Under the pieces are notes generated by a model that saw only the letters and a list, made by a program, of their open reading frames with translations, made no database searches and was not told the DNA's origin. DNA of 64,000 nt, from the NCBI RefSeq assembly GCF_900109855.1, contig NZ_FOBO01000009.1, positions 88,645 through 152,644 of the forward strand, given 5' to 3'. Below, one piece after another: positions 27,123-37,136 of this stretch. This DNA comes from Roseovarius tolerans (lineage in GTDB: Bacteria > Pseudomonadota > Alphaproteobacteria > Rhodobacterales > Rhodobacteraceae). The position numbers were made by a program, and so were the translations under genes. Numbering within the stretch: the stretch's first letter is position 1; every line of letters begins with the position of its first letter.

Positions 27123-30100
27123 TGCAGGCGCTCCTCATCGGCAACGAGTCCCTCGCCCTGCAATGCGGCGAGGCGTGGCTGGCGCGCGGGCATGGCATCG
27201 CGGCAGTGGTGACACGCCATGCCGATGTTGTCGCATGGGCTGGCGAAAAGGGGCTGCGGATCGAGGCCCCCGGCGCAGGGTTGGCCGAACGCCTCGGCAA
27301 TCTGAGCTGTGGCTGGCTGCTTTCCATCGCCAATCTCGATCTTCTGCCGCAAACGGTGCTTGCGCACGCCACGCGCGGCGCCGTGAATTTCCATGACGGC
27401 CCGCTGCCGCGCCATGCCGGGCTGAACGCACCGGTCTGGGCCATTCTGGAGGGTGACGCGCAGCATGGCATTACCTGGCACCTGATCGAAGGCGGCATCG
27501 ATGAGGGCCGCATCGTGGTGCAACGCCTCTTTGACATTGCACCGGATGAAACCGCCTTTACCCTCAACGCCAAGTGCTATGCGGCGGCGCTCGACAGCTT
27601 TGACGAGGTGATCGGCGCGCTGGAACACGGCGTGCCGGGGCTGGTCGCACAGCAGAGCGTGCCGCGCAGCTATCACGCGCGCGACGACCGGCCCGGGAGC
27701 GCCTGGCTCGATGTCACCCGTCCCGCCGCCGATCTGGCGCGGGTGGTGCGCGCGCTTGATCATGGTGGCTATTTCAACCCGCTCTGCATGGCGCGCCTGC
27801 GCATCGGGGATCACATATTGCTGGTCGGGCAGGCCGCCCCCGTGCAAGGCCAAGGCATACCGGGCACAGTGCTGGAGAATGACGGCACCCGGCTGACCGT
27901 CGCCACCGACGATGGTGCGCTGCGCCTGAGCAGGATCACCGGCTCCGATGGTGCCACGGTCGATCTTGCCGCCTGCGCACCGGTGGGTCACTTGGTTACG
28001 CCCGCCTCTGATGAGGACCGGCAGGCGCTCGCCGATCTCGCCACGCAAGACGGCTATTGGCGCAGGGTCATGACGGCAATGCGTCCGATCACCCTGCCCG
28101 TTGTCTCGGGCAAGAGTGCAGCGACAGAGCGCCGTGCCCTTGACCTTGCGCCCGAGACGGCCCTTGCCGCCATCGCCACATGGGCTGCGCGGATTGGCGG
28201 CGATGAGGGCGCACATCTGGCCTATGCAGGCCCTGTGCAGGCCGACGCCCCGGATCTCGCCTGCCCCTGGGTGCCCGTTGATGCGAGCCGCCTGGCCGAG
28301 GACATGGCCGAGGCCGACGCACGCGGCCCCTTCGCGCTCGATCTCTTCGCGCGCGAACCCGCACTCGACGCCGCACATCGCCCGCATCTGGGGCTGCGCC
28401 TTGCGGGCAAGGACCTGATCCCCGGCACTGCCCTCACCGTAGATCTGACCGATACCCCGGCGCTGCTCTTTGACTCCGCCCGCGTATCGCCCGCGATGGC
28501 CGATCTGCTGGCCAAGCGATTGGAGGCGCTCGGGCGCGGCGAGAGTGCCGCGATGCCCGAGGCCGAGCGACGGTTGGTGGTCGAAGCGTGGAACCGCAGC
28601 GATACCGCCTATGACGCCCGCCCCATCCACCGGCTGATCGAGGCGCAAGCGCACAAGAGCCCCGAGTCGCGCGCGCTTGTCTTCGAGTCCGAGACCCTGA
28701 GCCATGCCGCGCTGGAAACCCGCGCCAATTGCCTCGCCCATGTTCTGCGTCAGATGGGCGTCGGCCCCGGCGTTCTGGTCGGGCTTTGCCTGCCGCGTTC
28801 CGCCGATATGGTCGTGGCCGCACTCGCCATCTGGAAGGCGGGTGGGGCCTACGTGCCGATGGACCCGGCCTATCCCGCCGACCGGCTGGCGCATTACCTG
28901 AGCGACAGCGGCGCGCGGGTGGTGGTGACCCGCTCGGATGTGGCCGAGGCCCTGCCGCAAGGTGACGCGCGACGGCTGTTGCTCGATACTGACCCCCGAC
29001 TTGCCACCGCGCCCGACACGGGCCTCGACGGCGGCGCGGGGCCCAACGATCTGGCCTATGTGATCTATACCTCCGGCTCCACCGGGCGGCCCAAGGGCGT
29101 GATGGTCACGCATCGCAACGTCGCCAATTTCTTCGCGGGAATGGACGACCGCATACTCACCGAACCCGATGCCGTCTGGCTTGCCGTGACCAGCCTCAAT
29201 TTCGACATTTCGGTGCTGGAGCTGTTCTACAGCCTCGCGCGCGGCTACACCCTCGTGCTCAGCGGCGACGAGGCCCGCGCGCTGGTCTCCTCGGGGCAGA
29301 TCGCCACCTCAGAGCGCGGCATGGAGTTCAGCCTCTACTATTGGGGCAATGATGACGGCACCGGGCGCGACAAGTACAAATCCCTGCTCGAAGGCGCGCA
29401 ATTCGCCGACACCCATGGCTTCTGCGCGGTCTGGACACCCGAGCGGCATTTTCACGCCTTTGGCGGGCCCTATCCCAACCCCTCGGTCACCGGGGCCGCC
29501 GTGGCCGCCGTCACGCAAAACCTCGCCGTGCGCGCCGGTAGCTGCGTGGCCCCGCTCCATCACACCGCCCGCATCGCCGAGGAATGGGCGGTGATCGACA
29601 ACCTGACCAATGGCCGCGCGGGCATGGCCATCGCGTCAGGCTGGCAGCCCGACGATTTCATCCTGCGCCCGGAAAACGCACCGCCCAACAACAAGCCCGC
29701 GATGTTCGACGCGATCCGCGATCTGCGCAAGCTGTGGCGCGGCGAGGCCGTCGGCTTCCCCCGCGCCGATGGCACGCTGCACGAGGTGGTCACGCAGCCG
29801 CGCCCGGTGTCATCCGACCTGCCGGTCTGGGTCACGACCGCCGGCAACCCCGAAACATGGCGCGAGGCAGGCGCACATGGCGCCAATGTGCTGACCCACC
29901 TGCTCGGCCAATCGGTGCAAGAGGTGGGCGACAAGATCGCGCTCTACCATGCCGCGCTGCGCGAGGCGGGCCATGATCCGGCCGATTTCACCGTGACGCT
30001 GATGCTGCACACCTACGTGGCCGAAACCCGCGAGGAGGCCGCCCGCGTCGCGCGCGAGCCGATGAAGGATTACCTGCGCTCCGCCGCCGGGCTCATCAAG

Positions 30101-31618
30101 CAATACGCCTGGGCCTTCCCGGCCTTCAAGAAACCCAAAGGCGTGGATAACGCGTTCCAGCTCGATCTCGGATCATTGGACGAAGAGGAACTCGAAGGCA
30201 TCCTCGATTTCGCCTTCGAGCGGTATTTCAACGACTCAGGGCTGTTTGGCACCATCGAGGATTGCGTCGCGCGAGTGGAGGAATTGAAACGCATCGGCGT
30301 GGATGAGGTCGCCTGCCTGATCGACTATGGCATCCCGGTGCGGCAAGTGCTAGACGGCTTGCGGCCCCTCGCCCGCGTGCTGGAACGCTCGAACCGGGTG
30401 GGCGGTATCCCCGAGGATGACTTCTCCATCGCCGCGCAGATCCTGCGCCACAAGGTCACGCATCTGCAATGCACCCCCTCGATGGCGCGGATGATCGCGA
30501 TGAATGACGAGGCGCGGCATGCGCTCGGGCGGATCAGGCACCTTATGCTCGGCGGTGAGGCGCTGCCCGGCAGTCTGGTGCAGGAGTTGCGCGGTCTCAC
30601 GCAAGCGCAGATCACCAACATGTACGGGCCCACCGAGACAACCATCTGGTCCACCACCGGCCCCGCCGAGGACGCGCCCGGCGTCTGCCCCATCGGCACG
30701 CCGATTTCAAATACGCAGACGTATGTTTTGGATAGCGACATGCAGCCCGTGCCGATTGGACAGCCCGGCGAATTGTGGATCGGCGGCGATGGCGTCACGC
30801 GCGGCTATCTGGGCCGCGAGGATCTAACCGCCGACCGCTTCCGCCCCGACCCGTTCCGTGACGGGGGCCGCATCTACGGCACCGGAGACCTCGTGCGCTG
30901 GCGCGCCGATGGGCGGCTCGATTTCATCGGGCGGGCCGATACACAGGTCAAGCTGCGCGGCTACCGGATCGAGTTGGGCGAGATCGAAGCGGCATTGGAG
31001 ACTTGCGACGGCGTCGAGCAGGCCGTCGTGCTCCTGCGCGAGGACACGCCCGATGATCCGCGTCTCGTGGCCTATCTACGCGGCACCGCCTCTGACACCG
31101 CAATCAAGGCGCATCTGGCGCAGCACCTGCCCGCCCACATGATCCCTGCCCATGTCGTCACGCTCGACACCTTCCCGCTGACGCCCAACCGCAAGGTGGA
31201 TCGCAAGGCGCTCCCTGCGCCTGCGCGCATCAGCGCACCGCGCCCGGCCAAGGCCACCGCCCCCGTGGCCCCCGCCAACAGCCTCGAGCGCGAGATCGCG
31301 GCGATCTGGGCGCGCATTCTCGGCGTGGCGGAGATCGGCGCGCAGGACAGTTTCTTCGACCTTGGCGGGCATTCCCTGCTGGCGGTGCAGGCGCATCGCG
31401 AGATCCGGTCAGAACTGGGCGTCGAGCGCCTCGGCATCACCGACATCTTCCGCTGCCCGAAACTGGCCACTCTCGCCGCGCGGGTGGCGGAATTGCGCGG
31501 TGACGTGCCCAAACCGGCCAATGATCCCGAACCGGCCCCGGCGACAGGCAACCGTGCCACCGCCCGGGCCGAGGCGATGGCCAAGCGCCGCGCGATGCGC
31601 GCCGCGCGCCGGGGATGA
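27119..31618 (+). CDS. NRPS initiation protein: formyltransferase - adenylation with inserted luciferase-like monooxygenase - carrier protein
   Basis: 1499 residues. Residues 1-300 form a formyltransferase with the Asn90, His92, Asp128 triad (NFH...LPR, GGIDEG). Residues about 320-475 look like the tail of a condensation domain with no HHxxxDG motif. The adenylation domain starts about 480: A3 TSGSTGRPKG (651), A4 FDISVLELF (695). A luciferase-like monooxygenase (about 733-1098, FSLYYWGNDDG, WTPERHFHAFGG, LTHLLGQ) then interrupts it. The domain resumes at A5 MYGPTETTIW (1168), YGTGDLVR (1253) and NRKVDRKAL (A10, 1357-1365). The carrier domain has Ser1419 (LGGHSLL). The residues lining the substrate pocket, read by eye, resemble a glycine code. 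It has no condensation or TE domain, so it should feed the PKS. It overlaps both neighbours by 4 bases. Confidence 0.9.
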   Translation: MMQALLIGNESLALQCGEAWLARGHGIAAVVTRHADVVAWAGEKGLRIEAPGAGLAERLGNLSCGWLLSIANLDLLPQTVLAHATRGAVNFHDGPLPRHAGLNAPVWAILEGDAQHGITWHLIEGGIDEGRIVVQRLFDIAPDETAFTLNAKCYAAALDSFDEVIGALEHGVPGLVAQQSVPRSYHARDDRPGSAWLDVTRPAADLARVVRALDHGGYFNPLCMARLRIGDHILLVGQAAPVQGQGIPGTVLENDGTRLTVATDDGALRLSRITGSDGATVDLAACAPVGHLVTPASDEDRQALADLATQDGYWRRVMTAMRPITLPVVSGKSAATERRALDLAPETALAAIATWAARIGGDEGAHLAYAGPVQADAPDLACPWVPVDASRLAEDMAEADARGPFALDLFAREPALDAAHRPHLGLRLAGKDLIPGTALTVDLTDTPALLFDSARVSPAMADLLAKRLEALGRGESAAMPEAERRLVVEAWNRSDTAYDARPIHRLIEAQAHKSPESRALVFESETLSHAALETRANCLAHVLRQMGVGPGVLVGLCLPRSADMVVAALAIWKAGGAYVPMDPAYPADRLAHYLSDSGARVVVTRSDVAEALPQGDARRLLLDTDPRLATAPDTGLDGGAGPNDLAYVIYTSGSTGRPKGVMVTHRNVANFFAGMDDRILTEPDAVWLAVTSLNFDISVLELFYSLARGYTLVLSGDEARALVSSGQIATSERGMEFSLYYWGNDDGTGRDKYKSLLEGAQFADTHGFCAVWTPERHFHAFGGPYPNPSVTGAAVAAVTQNLAVRAGSCVAPLHHTARIAEEWAVIDNLTNGRAGMAIASGWQPDDFILRPENAPPNNKPAMFDAIRDLRKLWRGEAVGFPRADGTLHEVVTQPRPVSSDLPVWVTTAGNPETWREAGAHGANVLTHLLGQSVQEVGDKIALYHAALREAGHDPADFTVTLMLHTYVAETREEAARVAREPMKDYLRSAAGLIKQYAWAFPAFKKPKGVDNAFQLDLGSLDEEELEGILDFAFERYFNDSGLFGTIEDCVARVEELKRIGVDEVACLIDYGIPVRQVLDGLRPLARVLERSNRVGGIPEDDFSIAAQILRHKVTHLQCTPSMARMIAMNDEARHALGRIRHLMLGGEALPGSLVQELRGLTQAQITNMYGPTETTIWSTTGPAEDAPGVCPIGTPISNTQTYVLDSDMQPVPIGQPGELWIGGDGVTRGYLGREDLTADRFRPDPFRDGGRIYGTGDLVRWRADGRLDFIGRADTQVKLRGYRIELGEIEAALETCDGVEQAVVLLREDTPDDPRLVAYLRGTASDTAIKAHLAQHLPAHMIPAHVVTLDTFPLTPNRKVDRKALPAPARISAPRPAKATAPVAPANSLEREIAAIWARILGVAEIGAQDSFFDLGGHSLLAVQAHREIRSELGVERLGITDIFRCPKLATLAARVAELRGDVPKPANDPEPAPATGNRATARAEAMAKRRAMRAARRG

Positions 31619-32298
31619 CCGAGGCCCTCACCGCCACCCTGCGCGCGCTCCTGCCGCCTGGCGTGGCGCTTGGGCAGGCCGACCCGACCGCACCCGTGAC
31701 GGGGCTGCTGCCTCAAGAGGCCGCGGCGATGGCACGCGCGGTCCCCGCACGCCAAAGGGAATTCGCCGCCGGACGCCGCGCCGCGCGCGCGGCGATGATC
31801 ACGCTTGGCTTGCCTTCCGCCCTGGTCCCGCAGGGTGGCGATCGCGCTCCCGTCTGGCCCGACGGCCTGACCGGCACGATCAGCCATGGCGCGGGCACCT
31901 GCCTCGCTCTGGTTGCGCGCGTCGGTGATTTTGCCGGGCTTGGGCTCGATCTAGAACCCGCCACGGCCTTGCCCGACGATCTGAGGGATACGGTCTGCAC
32001 CACGCAGGACCGCGCGCGACATACCTCGGCGCTTGCTGGTCGTCTGATATTCTGTGCCAAGGAAGCCACCTACAAGGCGCAATATGTCCTGAGCCGACAG
32101 CTGCTGGAGTTCCACGATCTGGCGGTCACGCTCAGCCCTGATGTCAGCCGCTTTACCGCCACGCTTTTGCGCCCCTGCCCGCCATTTGCCGAGGGCACGA
32201 CATTCTCCGGGCATCTCGCGATCGCGGACGGGATTATTGCCGCGCTCATCACCCTGCCCCACGAGAGCAACACAGTGTTTCCGGATCGCGGGCAATAA
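31615..32298 (+). CDS. 4'-phosphopantetheinyl transferase (EntD/Sfp type)
   Basis: 227 residues. It attaches the phosphopantetheine arm from CoA to carrier proteins. The magnesium/CoA site is in GLGLDLEPA and the second signature is FCAKEATYKAQY (about 144-155, with the conserved K-E-A pattern). ISHGAGTCLALVA matches the block before it. The ATG overlaps the NRPS stop by 4 bases, so it very probably serves Ser1419 of the NRPS and Ser1789 of the PKS. It is the last gene of the operon; no terminator is seen in the following 184 bases. Confidence 0.9.
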   Translation: MTEALTATLRALLPPGVALGQADPTAPVTGLLPQEAAAMARAVPARQREFAAGRRAARAAMITLGLPSALVPQGGDRAPVWPDGLTGTISHGAGTCLALVARVGDFAGLGLDLEPATALPDDLRDTVCTTQDRARHTSALAGRLIFCAKEATYKAQYVLSRQLLEFHDLAVTLSPDVSRFTATLLRPCPPFAEGTTFSGHLAIADGIIAALITLPHESNTVFPDRGQ

Positions 32299-32482
32299 AC
32301 TATGGCGCAAATGTGGCCGGATCGTTAAATTGGGGCGAAATCAAGACGCAATTCTGTCAGGACCGTTTGGGGGCATTCGGTCGGCGGGGCGCGCGGGGTT
32401 ACCCGCCTGACCTGTCGGCGTGATTTGGTCACCGGGCGGTTGGGTCGTCGATGCACTGCGATACGACGCTGATAGGTAGACC

Positions 32483-33781
32483 ATGAGTTCGATCAAATCC
32501 TTGCCCGACGTGATGCGGATGCTGCGGCGCAGGCTGTGGCTTATCATGCTTGTCGCGCTGATCGGATCGGTCGTGTCGATCATGGTCGCGCTCAACCAGC
32601 CCAAGGTCTATCAGGCGACGGCGGTCATCCAGATCGAGACCCCGCAGGTCGAGCGCGACAGCCGTGGGCAGATCATCGGCAGCGATGCGCGCCACCGGCT
32701 GCAACTCATCGAACAGCGGCTGATGGCGCGCGATCACCTGATCAAGATGATCGACAAGCACGGGCTCTTTGCCGATGCCCACGACATGCCGCTGTCGCAG
32801 AAGATCTATCAACTTCGGATTTCGGCCCGGATCGAACAGATCACCGTCGGCATGCCCGGCGCGGGGCCCGCGACCACGCCCTCGGGGCTGAGCGTCACGG
32901 TCAGCCTTGGCGACCCGGACAAGGCCGCCGAGGTCGCCAATGATTTCGTCGATGCGGTGATCAGTCAGAACCGTCAGCGCCGCATGGAGTCGGTGCGGGA
33001 AACTCTCGATTTTTACAGCGATGAAGAGGCCCGCGTAGATGCGCGCATCGTGGCGCTCGAGGAACAGATCGCCGACTTCAAGCGCGCCAATGCCGACGCC
33101 TTGCCGACCAGTATCGGGTCGATGCGCGATCAGCTTGGGACCTTGCAGGAAACGCTGCTGGAGATCGATCAGCAGATCATCGCGCTAGAGACCGAAAGTT
33201 CGCGTCAGCGCGAAGAGGTGTTCGCCCGCCAGGTCGGGCAATTGAACGATCAGCGCGCGCTGGTATCCAGCCGCATCGCTGCCATCGAGGCCGCACTTGC
33301 CGCCGCACCACGGGTGGAGCGTGAACTCGGCGCGCTCAATCGCGATCTGGCCCAGCTTCAGGAACAGCTGACCGCGATCACCCGCAACCGGGTCGAGGCG
33401 GAAATGGCCAGCGTGCTTGAATCCCGGCAACAGCAGGAGCGGTTCGAAATCCTCGAAACCGCGATCCCGCCGCAGTATCCGGTCTCTACCAGCCGCAAGA
33501 AGCTGGCGCTCGCGGGCGGGCTGGCCAGCCTCGCACTCGGGCTGGCCCTCGCGCTTGTGCTGGAAATCCTCAACCCGGTGCTGCGCACCCCGTCGCAGCT
33601 CGAGGACGAGTTGGGCATCACCCCCGTGATCTCGATTCCGGTGGTGCGTCTGCGCGGCGAGCGGCGGGCGCGCCTGTTCAAGCGCCTTGGCACGTTGGCC
33701 CTCGCACTGCTGGTTTTGCCGATCCTGTTCCGGTTGATCGAGGAAAGGCTCTTGCCGTTGCGCGCACTTGGCGGCAACTGA
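32483..33781 (+). CDS. Wzz/chain-length determinant-like protein
   Basis: 432 residues in the PCP (polysaccharide co-polymerase) family. An N-terminal membrane helix (LWLIMLVALIGSVVSIMVAL, about 18-37) is followed by the Wzz domain (YQATAVIQIETPQ). A long coiled coil spans about 165-320, and two further hydrophobic segments lie near 335-360 and 400-415. The domain ends with PQYPVSTSRKKLALAG, the usual motif before the second membrane helix. It sets chain length of surface polysaccharide and works with a cytoplasmic ATPase such as the convergent gene at 33788. Start ATG with AGGTAG upstream. Confidence 0.85.
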   Translation: MSSIKSLPDVMRMLRRRLWLIMLVALIGSVVSIMVALNQPKVYQATAVIQIETPQVERDSRGQIIGSDARHRLQLIEQRLMARDHLIKMIDKHGLFADAHDMPLSQKIYQLRISARIEQITVGMPGAGPATTPSGLSVTVSLGDPDKAAEVANDFVDAVISQNRQRRMESVRETLDFYSDEEARVDARIVALEEQIADFKRANADALPTSIGSMRDQLGTLQETLLEIDQQIIALETESSRQREEVFARQVGQLNDQRALVSSRIAAIEAALAAAPRVERELGALNRDLAQLQEQLTAITRNRVEAEMASVLESRQQQERFEILETAIPPQYPVSTSRKKLALAGGLASLALGLALALVLEILNPVLRTPSQLEDELGITPVISIPVVRLRGERRARLFKRLGTLALALLVLPILFRLIEERLLPLRALGGN

Positions 33782-33787
33782 GCCGGG

Positions 33788-34849
<1,062 letters not shown>

Positions 34850-35011
34850 TGGCACGGCTCCACCCCCCGCCACGCGCCGGGGCGCGTGCCATGCGTCATG
34901 AAGAGGCGAGCCGATGCTGCCATATCCGGGAACTCCTGCCTGTTGCGCCCGGTATGCCGGGCAAATCCGGCAACAATGCGACGGAAAATCACTGATTATA
35001 TGCCCCGCGCC

Positions 35012-37126
35012 TCAGAACCCGATAAGGTTGGCCCGGTCCACCGCCGCCTGCAGAAACGCCTCGCGATCCGCGACCGGGGTCCATCCCAGCAGGGCCTTGG
35101 GCTTGGCATTTTCGAACCGCGCGTAATGCGCCCGTGATTTCCAGTCACGCAGCGACGCGCGGATCACGCCGGGGCGGCGCAGCGCATGGGTCTTGAGCAC
35201 GGATTTCACCGCATCCGCAGCCCAGAGCACCGTCAGGTTGCCCGAACTCACGCGCAGACGCGCCCCAAGCCGCATGTGGATTGCGTTGAAATAGCTGCGC
35301 GCCGAGGGCTGCACATCGCCCACGAGGTTGAACGACTGACCGAGCGCCGCCTCCTGTGTGGCCATCCGAATGAGCCCGTCCGAGACATCGCCGATCAGCA
35401 CGAAGGGCAGCGGATTGTCGCCCTCGCCCCAGAGCCGCACCGCCCCCGCGCCGTGCCAGCGCCCGATCCCCCAATGCTGCAGCGGCCCGCCATGGCCCAC
35501 AACGATGCCGGGCCGCGCGATGGTCAGCGGCAGGCCGTGTTCGCGCTGCATCTCCCACAGCCGCCGCTCGCATTCCGCCTTGGAGCGGGCATAGAGATTG
35601 CGGTCGCTCATGTCCTCGGCGAAGGGCGTAGATTCGGTGATCATCTTCGCAGGGTTCGACATGTCATAAGACGCAATCGTGCCGGTATAGACAAAGCGTC
35701 CCACCCCCGCCGCCAGCGCCGCCCGCGCGATCCGGTCCGAGACGCCGATATCGTTTTCCAGACAGTCCTCCCACGAGGTGCCAAGCGCGCGGGCGAGGTT
35801 ATACACGATGTCGATCCCCTCCATCGCGCGGGTCAGCCCCGCTTCGTCGCGCAGGCTGACGGCGCAGGTCTCGACAGTCTCAGGCAGATCGTCGAACGGG
35901 CCATGCCCCCCCCGCGACAGCACCCGCACGTCATGGCCCTGCGCCACCAGGGCCCGCGTCAGGTCGCGGCCCAGAAACCCGGTGCCGCCGATCACAAGCG
36001 CCGTCGGTTCAGGTTTGCGGCGCGGCTTGGGGTGGCGGACAGTCTCGCGCCCCTGATCCGGCATCAGCGCAATCGTCGCGTCGATCGCCCGGCTGACACC
36101 CTCCACCGCCGCGCCGTCAAAGCGTGGATCGAGCGGGCGACCCTCGCGGATGGCCCCATAAAACGCGTCGAACAGCCCCATGAAGCCAAGCGCATAGGGC
36201 GATTTGCGGTTCAGCGATCCGATCTGTCGCGCAGCATTGCCAACGCCTTCGCGCAGATGTGCCCAGGCCACGCCCATCTCTCGCAGGAACGGGTTGAGCA
36301 CCAGATCAGCGGTGTTCTCACGGGTCACGGTCAGCACATCGGCGGCGTAGTCCAGCCGCGCCAGCGCCGACGAGCCGCGCAAGGTCAGCGAGCGGTCGTC
36401 GACGCTCTCGACCAGTTGCAGGTTGATCGCCAGATCGACCTCCCCCGCCTGCGCCGTGATCCGCCAGCTTTGCGGGCGCGTGCCCGCGCCGGGCAGGTGC
36501 ACGGGCTTCGACAGATGCAGCCCCGTTACCGTTACCGTCACCGGACCGAACAGATCCTGCGCAAAGGCGAAAAGATGCGGGCCCAACTCGCGCAGCAGGT
36601 TTCCCGGCTCGCGCAGCATCCACAACCCGAAAGGTCCGGAGCGCAGCGGCCCCAGCGGAAAGGCCCAGGTTATCTCGGCGCTTGAAATCCGCCCCAATTC
36701 TCCCGCCGCGACCAGCGCCTTGAGGCGCTGATAGGCGGGCAGCCCTAGGAAATTATGCCCGGCGGCAAGGTGACGCCCGGCGGCGCGCGCCGTCTCGGCC
36801 ACGCTTGCTGCCTCATCCCCCGAGAGGGCCACCGGCTTTTCCACCAGCACATGCAATCCGGTGGCAAGGCATTTGCGCGCCAGGGCCGCGTGGCTGTCGG
36901 GCGGCGTCAGGATATGCACCGCCTCGACCGTACCCGAGGCAATCAGATCGTCCAGATCGGTGAAGGCTCGCGCCCCGTGCGCCGATGCCAGCCCTTCTGC
37001 CGCCGAGGCCGACAGATCACACACCGCCGCCAGCCGCACCCCCGGTGTCAGCTTAAGTGCCGCCGCATGCCAACCCGCGATATAGCCCGCGCCGACAAGC
37101 CCCACATTGATCACCTTATCCGTCAT
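35012..37126 (-). CDS. Fused Gfo/Idh/MocA oxidoreductase and NAD-dependent epimerase
   Basis: 704 residues. Residues 1-350 form a Gfo/Idh/MocA oxidoreductase: Rossmann motif VGLVGAGYIAGWH, LTPPDSHAALARKCL, HVLVEKPVAL (catalytic Lys-Pro) and AAGHNFLGLPAYQRL. A basic Pro-rich linker (RHPKPRRKPEP) follows. Residues 370-704 form an extended SDR: LVIGGTGFLGRDLTRAL, VYNLARALG, YTGTIASYD and YARSKAE (Tyr-x3-Lys). It probably oxidises/reduces and epimerises a nucleotide sugar for the polysaccharide; substrate unknown. It is the last gene of the five-gene minus-strand operon starting at 41378. Fusion of these two families is unusual, and a separate pair is encoded 2 kb upstream. Confidence 0.85.
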   Translation of the reverse strand: MTDKVINVGLVGAGYIAGWHAAALKLTPGVRLAAVCDLSASAAEGLASAHGARAFTDLDDLIASGTVEAVHILTPPDSHAALARKCLATGLHVLVEKPVALSGDEAASVAETARAAGRHLAAGHNFLGLPAYQRLKALVAAGELGRISSAEITWAFPLGPLRSGPFGLWMLREPGNLLRELGPHLFAFAQDLFGPVTVTVTGLHLSKPVHLPGAGTRPQSWRITAQAGEVDLAINLQLVESVDDRSLTLRGSSALARLDYAADVLTVTRENTADLVLNPFLREMGVAWAHLREGVGNAARQIGSLNRKSPYALGFMGLFDAFYGAIREGRPLDPRFDGAAVEGVSRAIDATIALMPDQGRETVRHPKPRRKPEPTALVIGGTGFLGRDLTRALVAQGHDVRVLSRGGHGPFDDLPETVETCAVSLRDEAGLTRAMEGIDIVYNLARALGTSWEDCLENDIGVSDRIARAALAAGVGRFVYTGTIASYDMSNPAKMITESTPFAEDMSDRNLYARSKAECERRLWEMQREHGLPLTIARPGIVVGHGGPLQHWGIGRWHGAGAVRLWGEGDNPLPFVLIGDVSDGLIRMATQEAALGQSFNLVGDVQPSARSYFNAIHMRLGARLRVSSGNLTVLWAADAVKSVLKTHALRRPGVIRASLRDWKSRAHYARFENAKPKALLGWTPVADREAFLQAAVDRANLIGF

Positions 37127-37136
37127 CAGAAACCGC

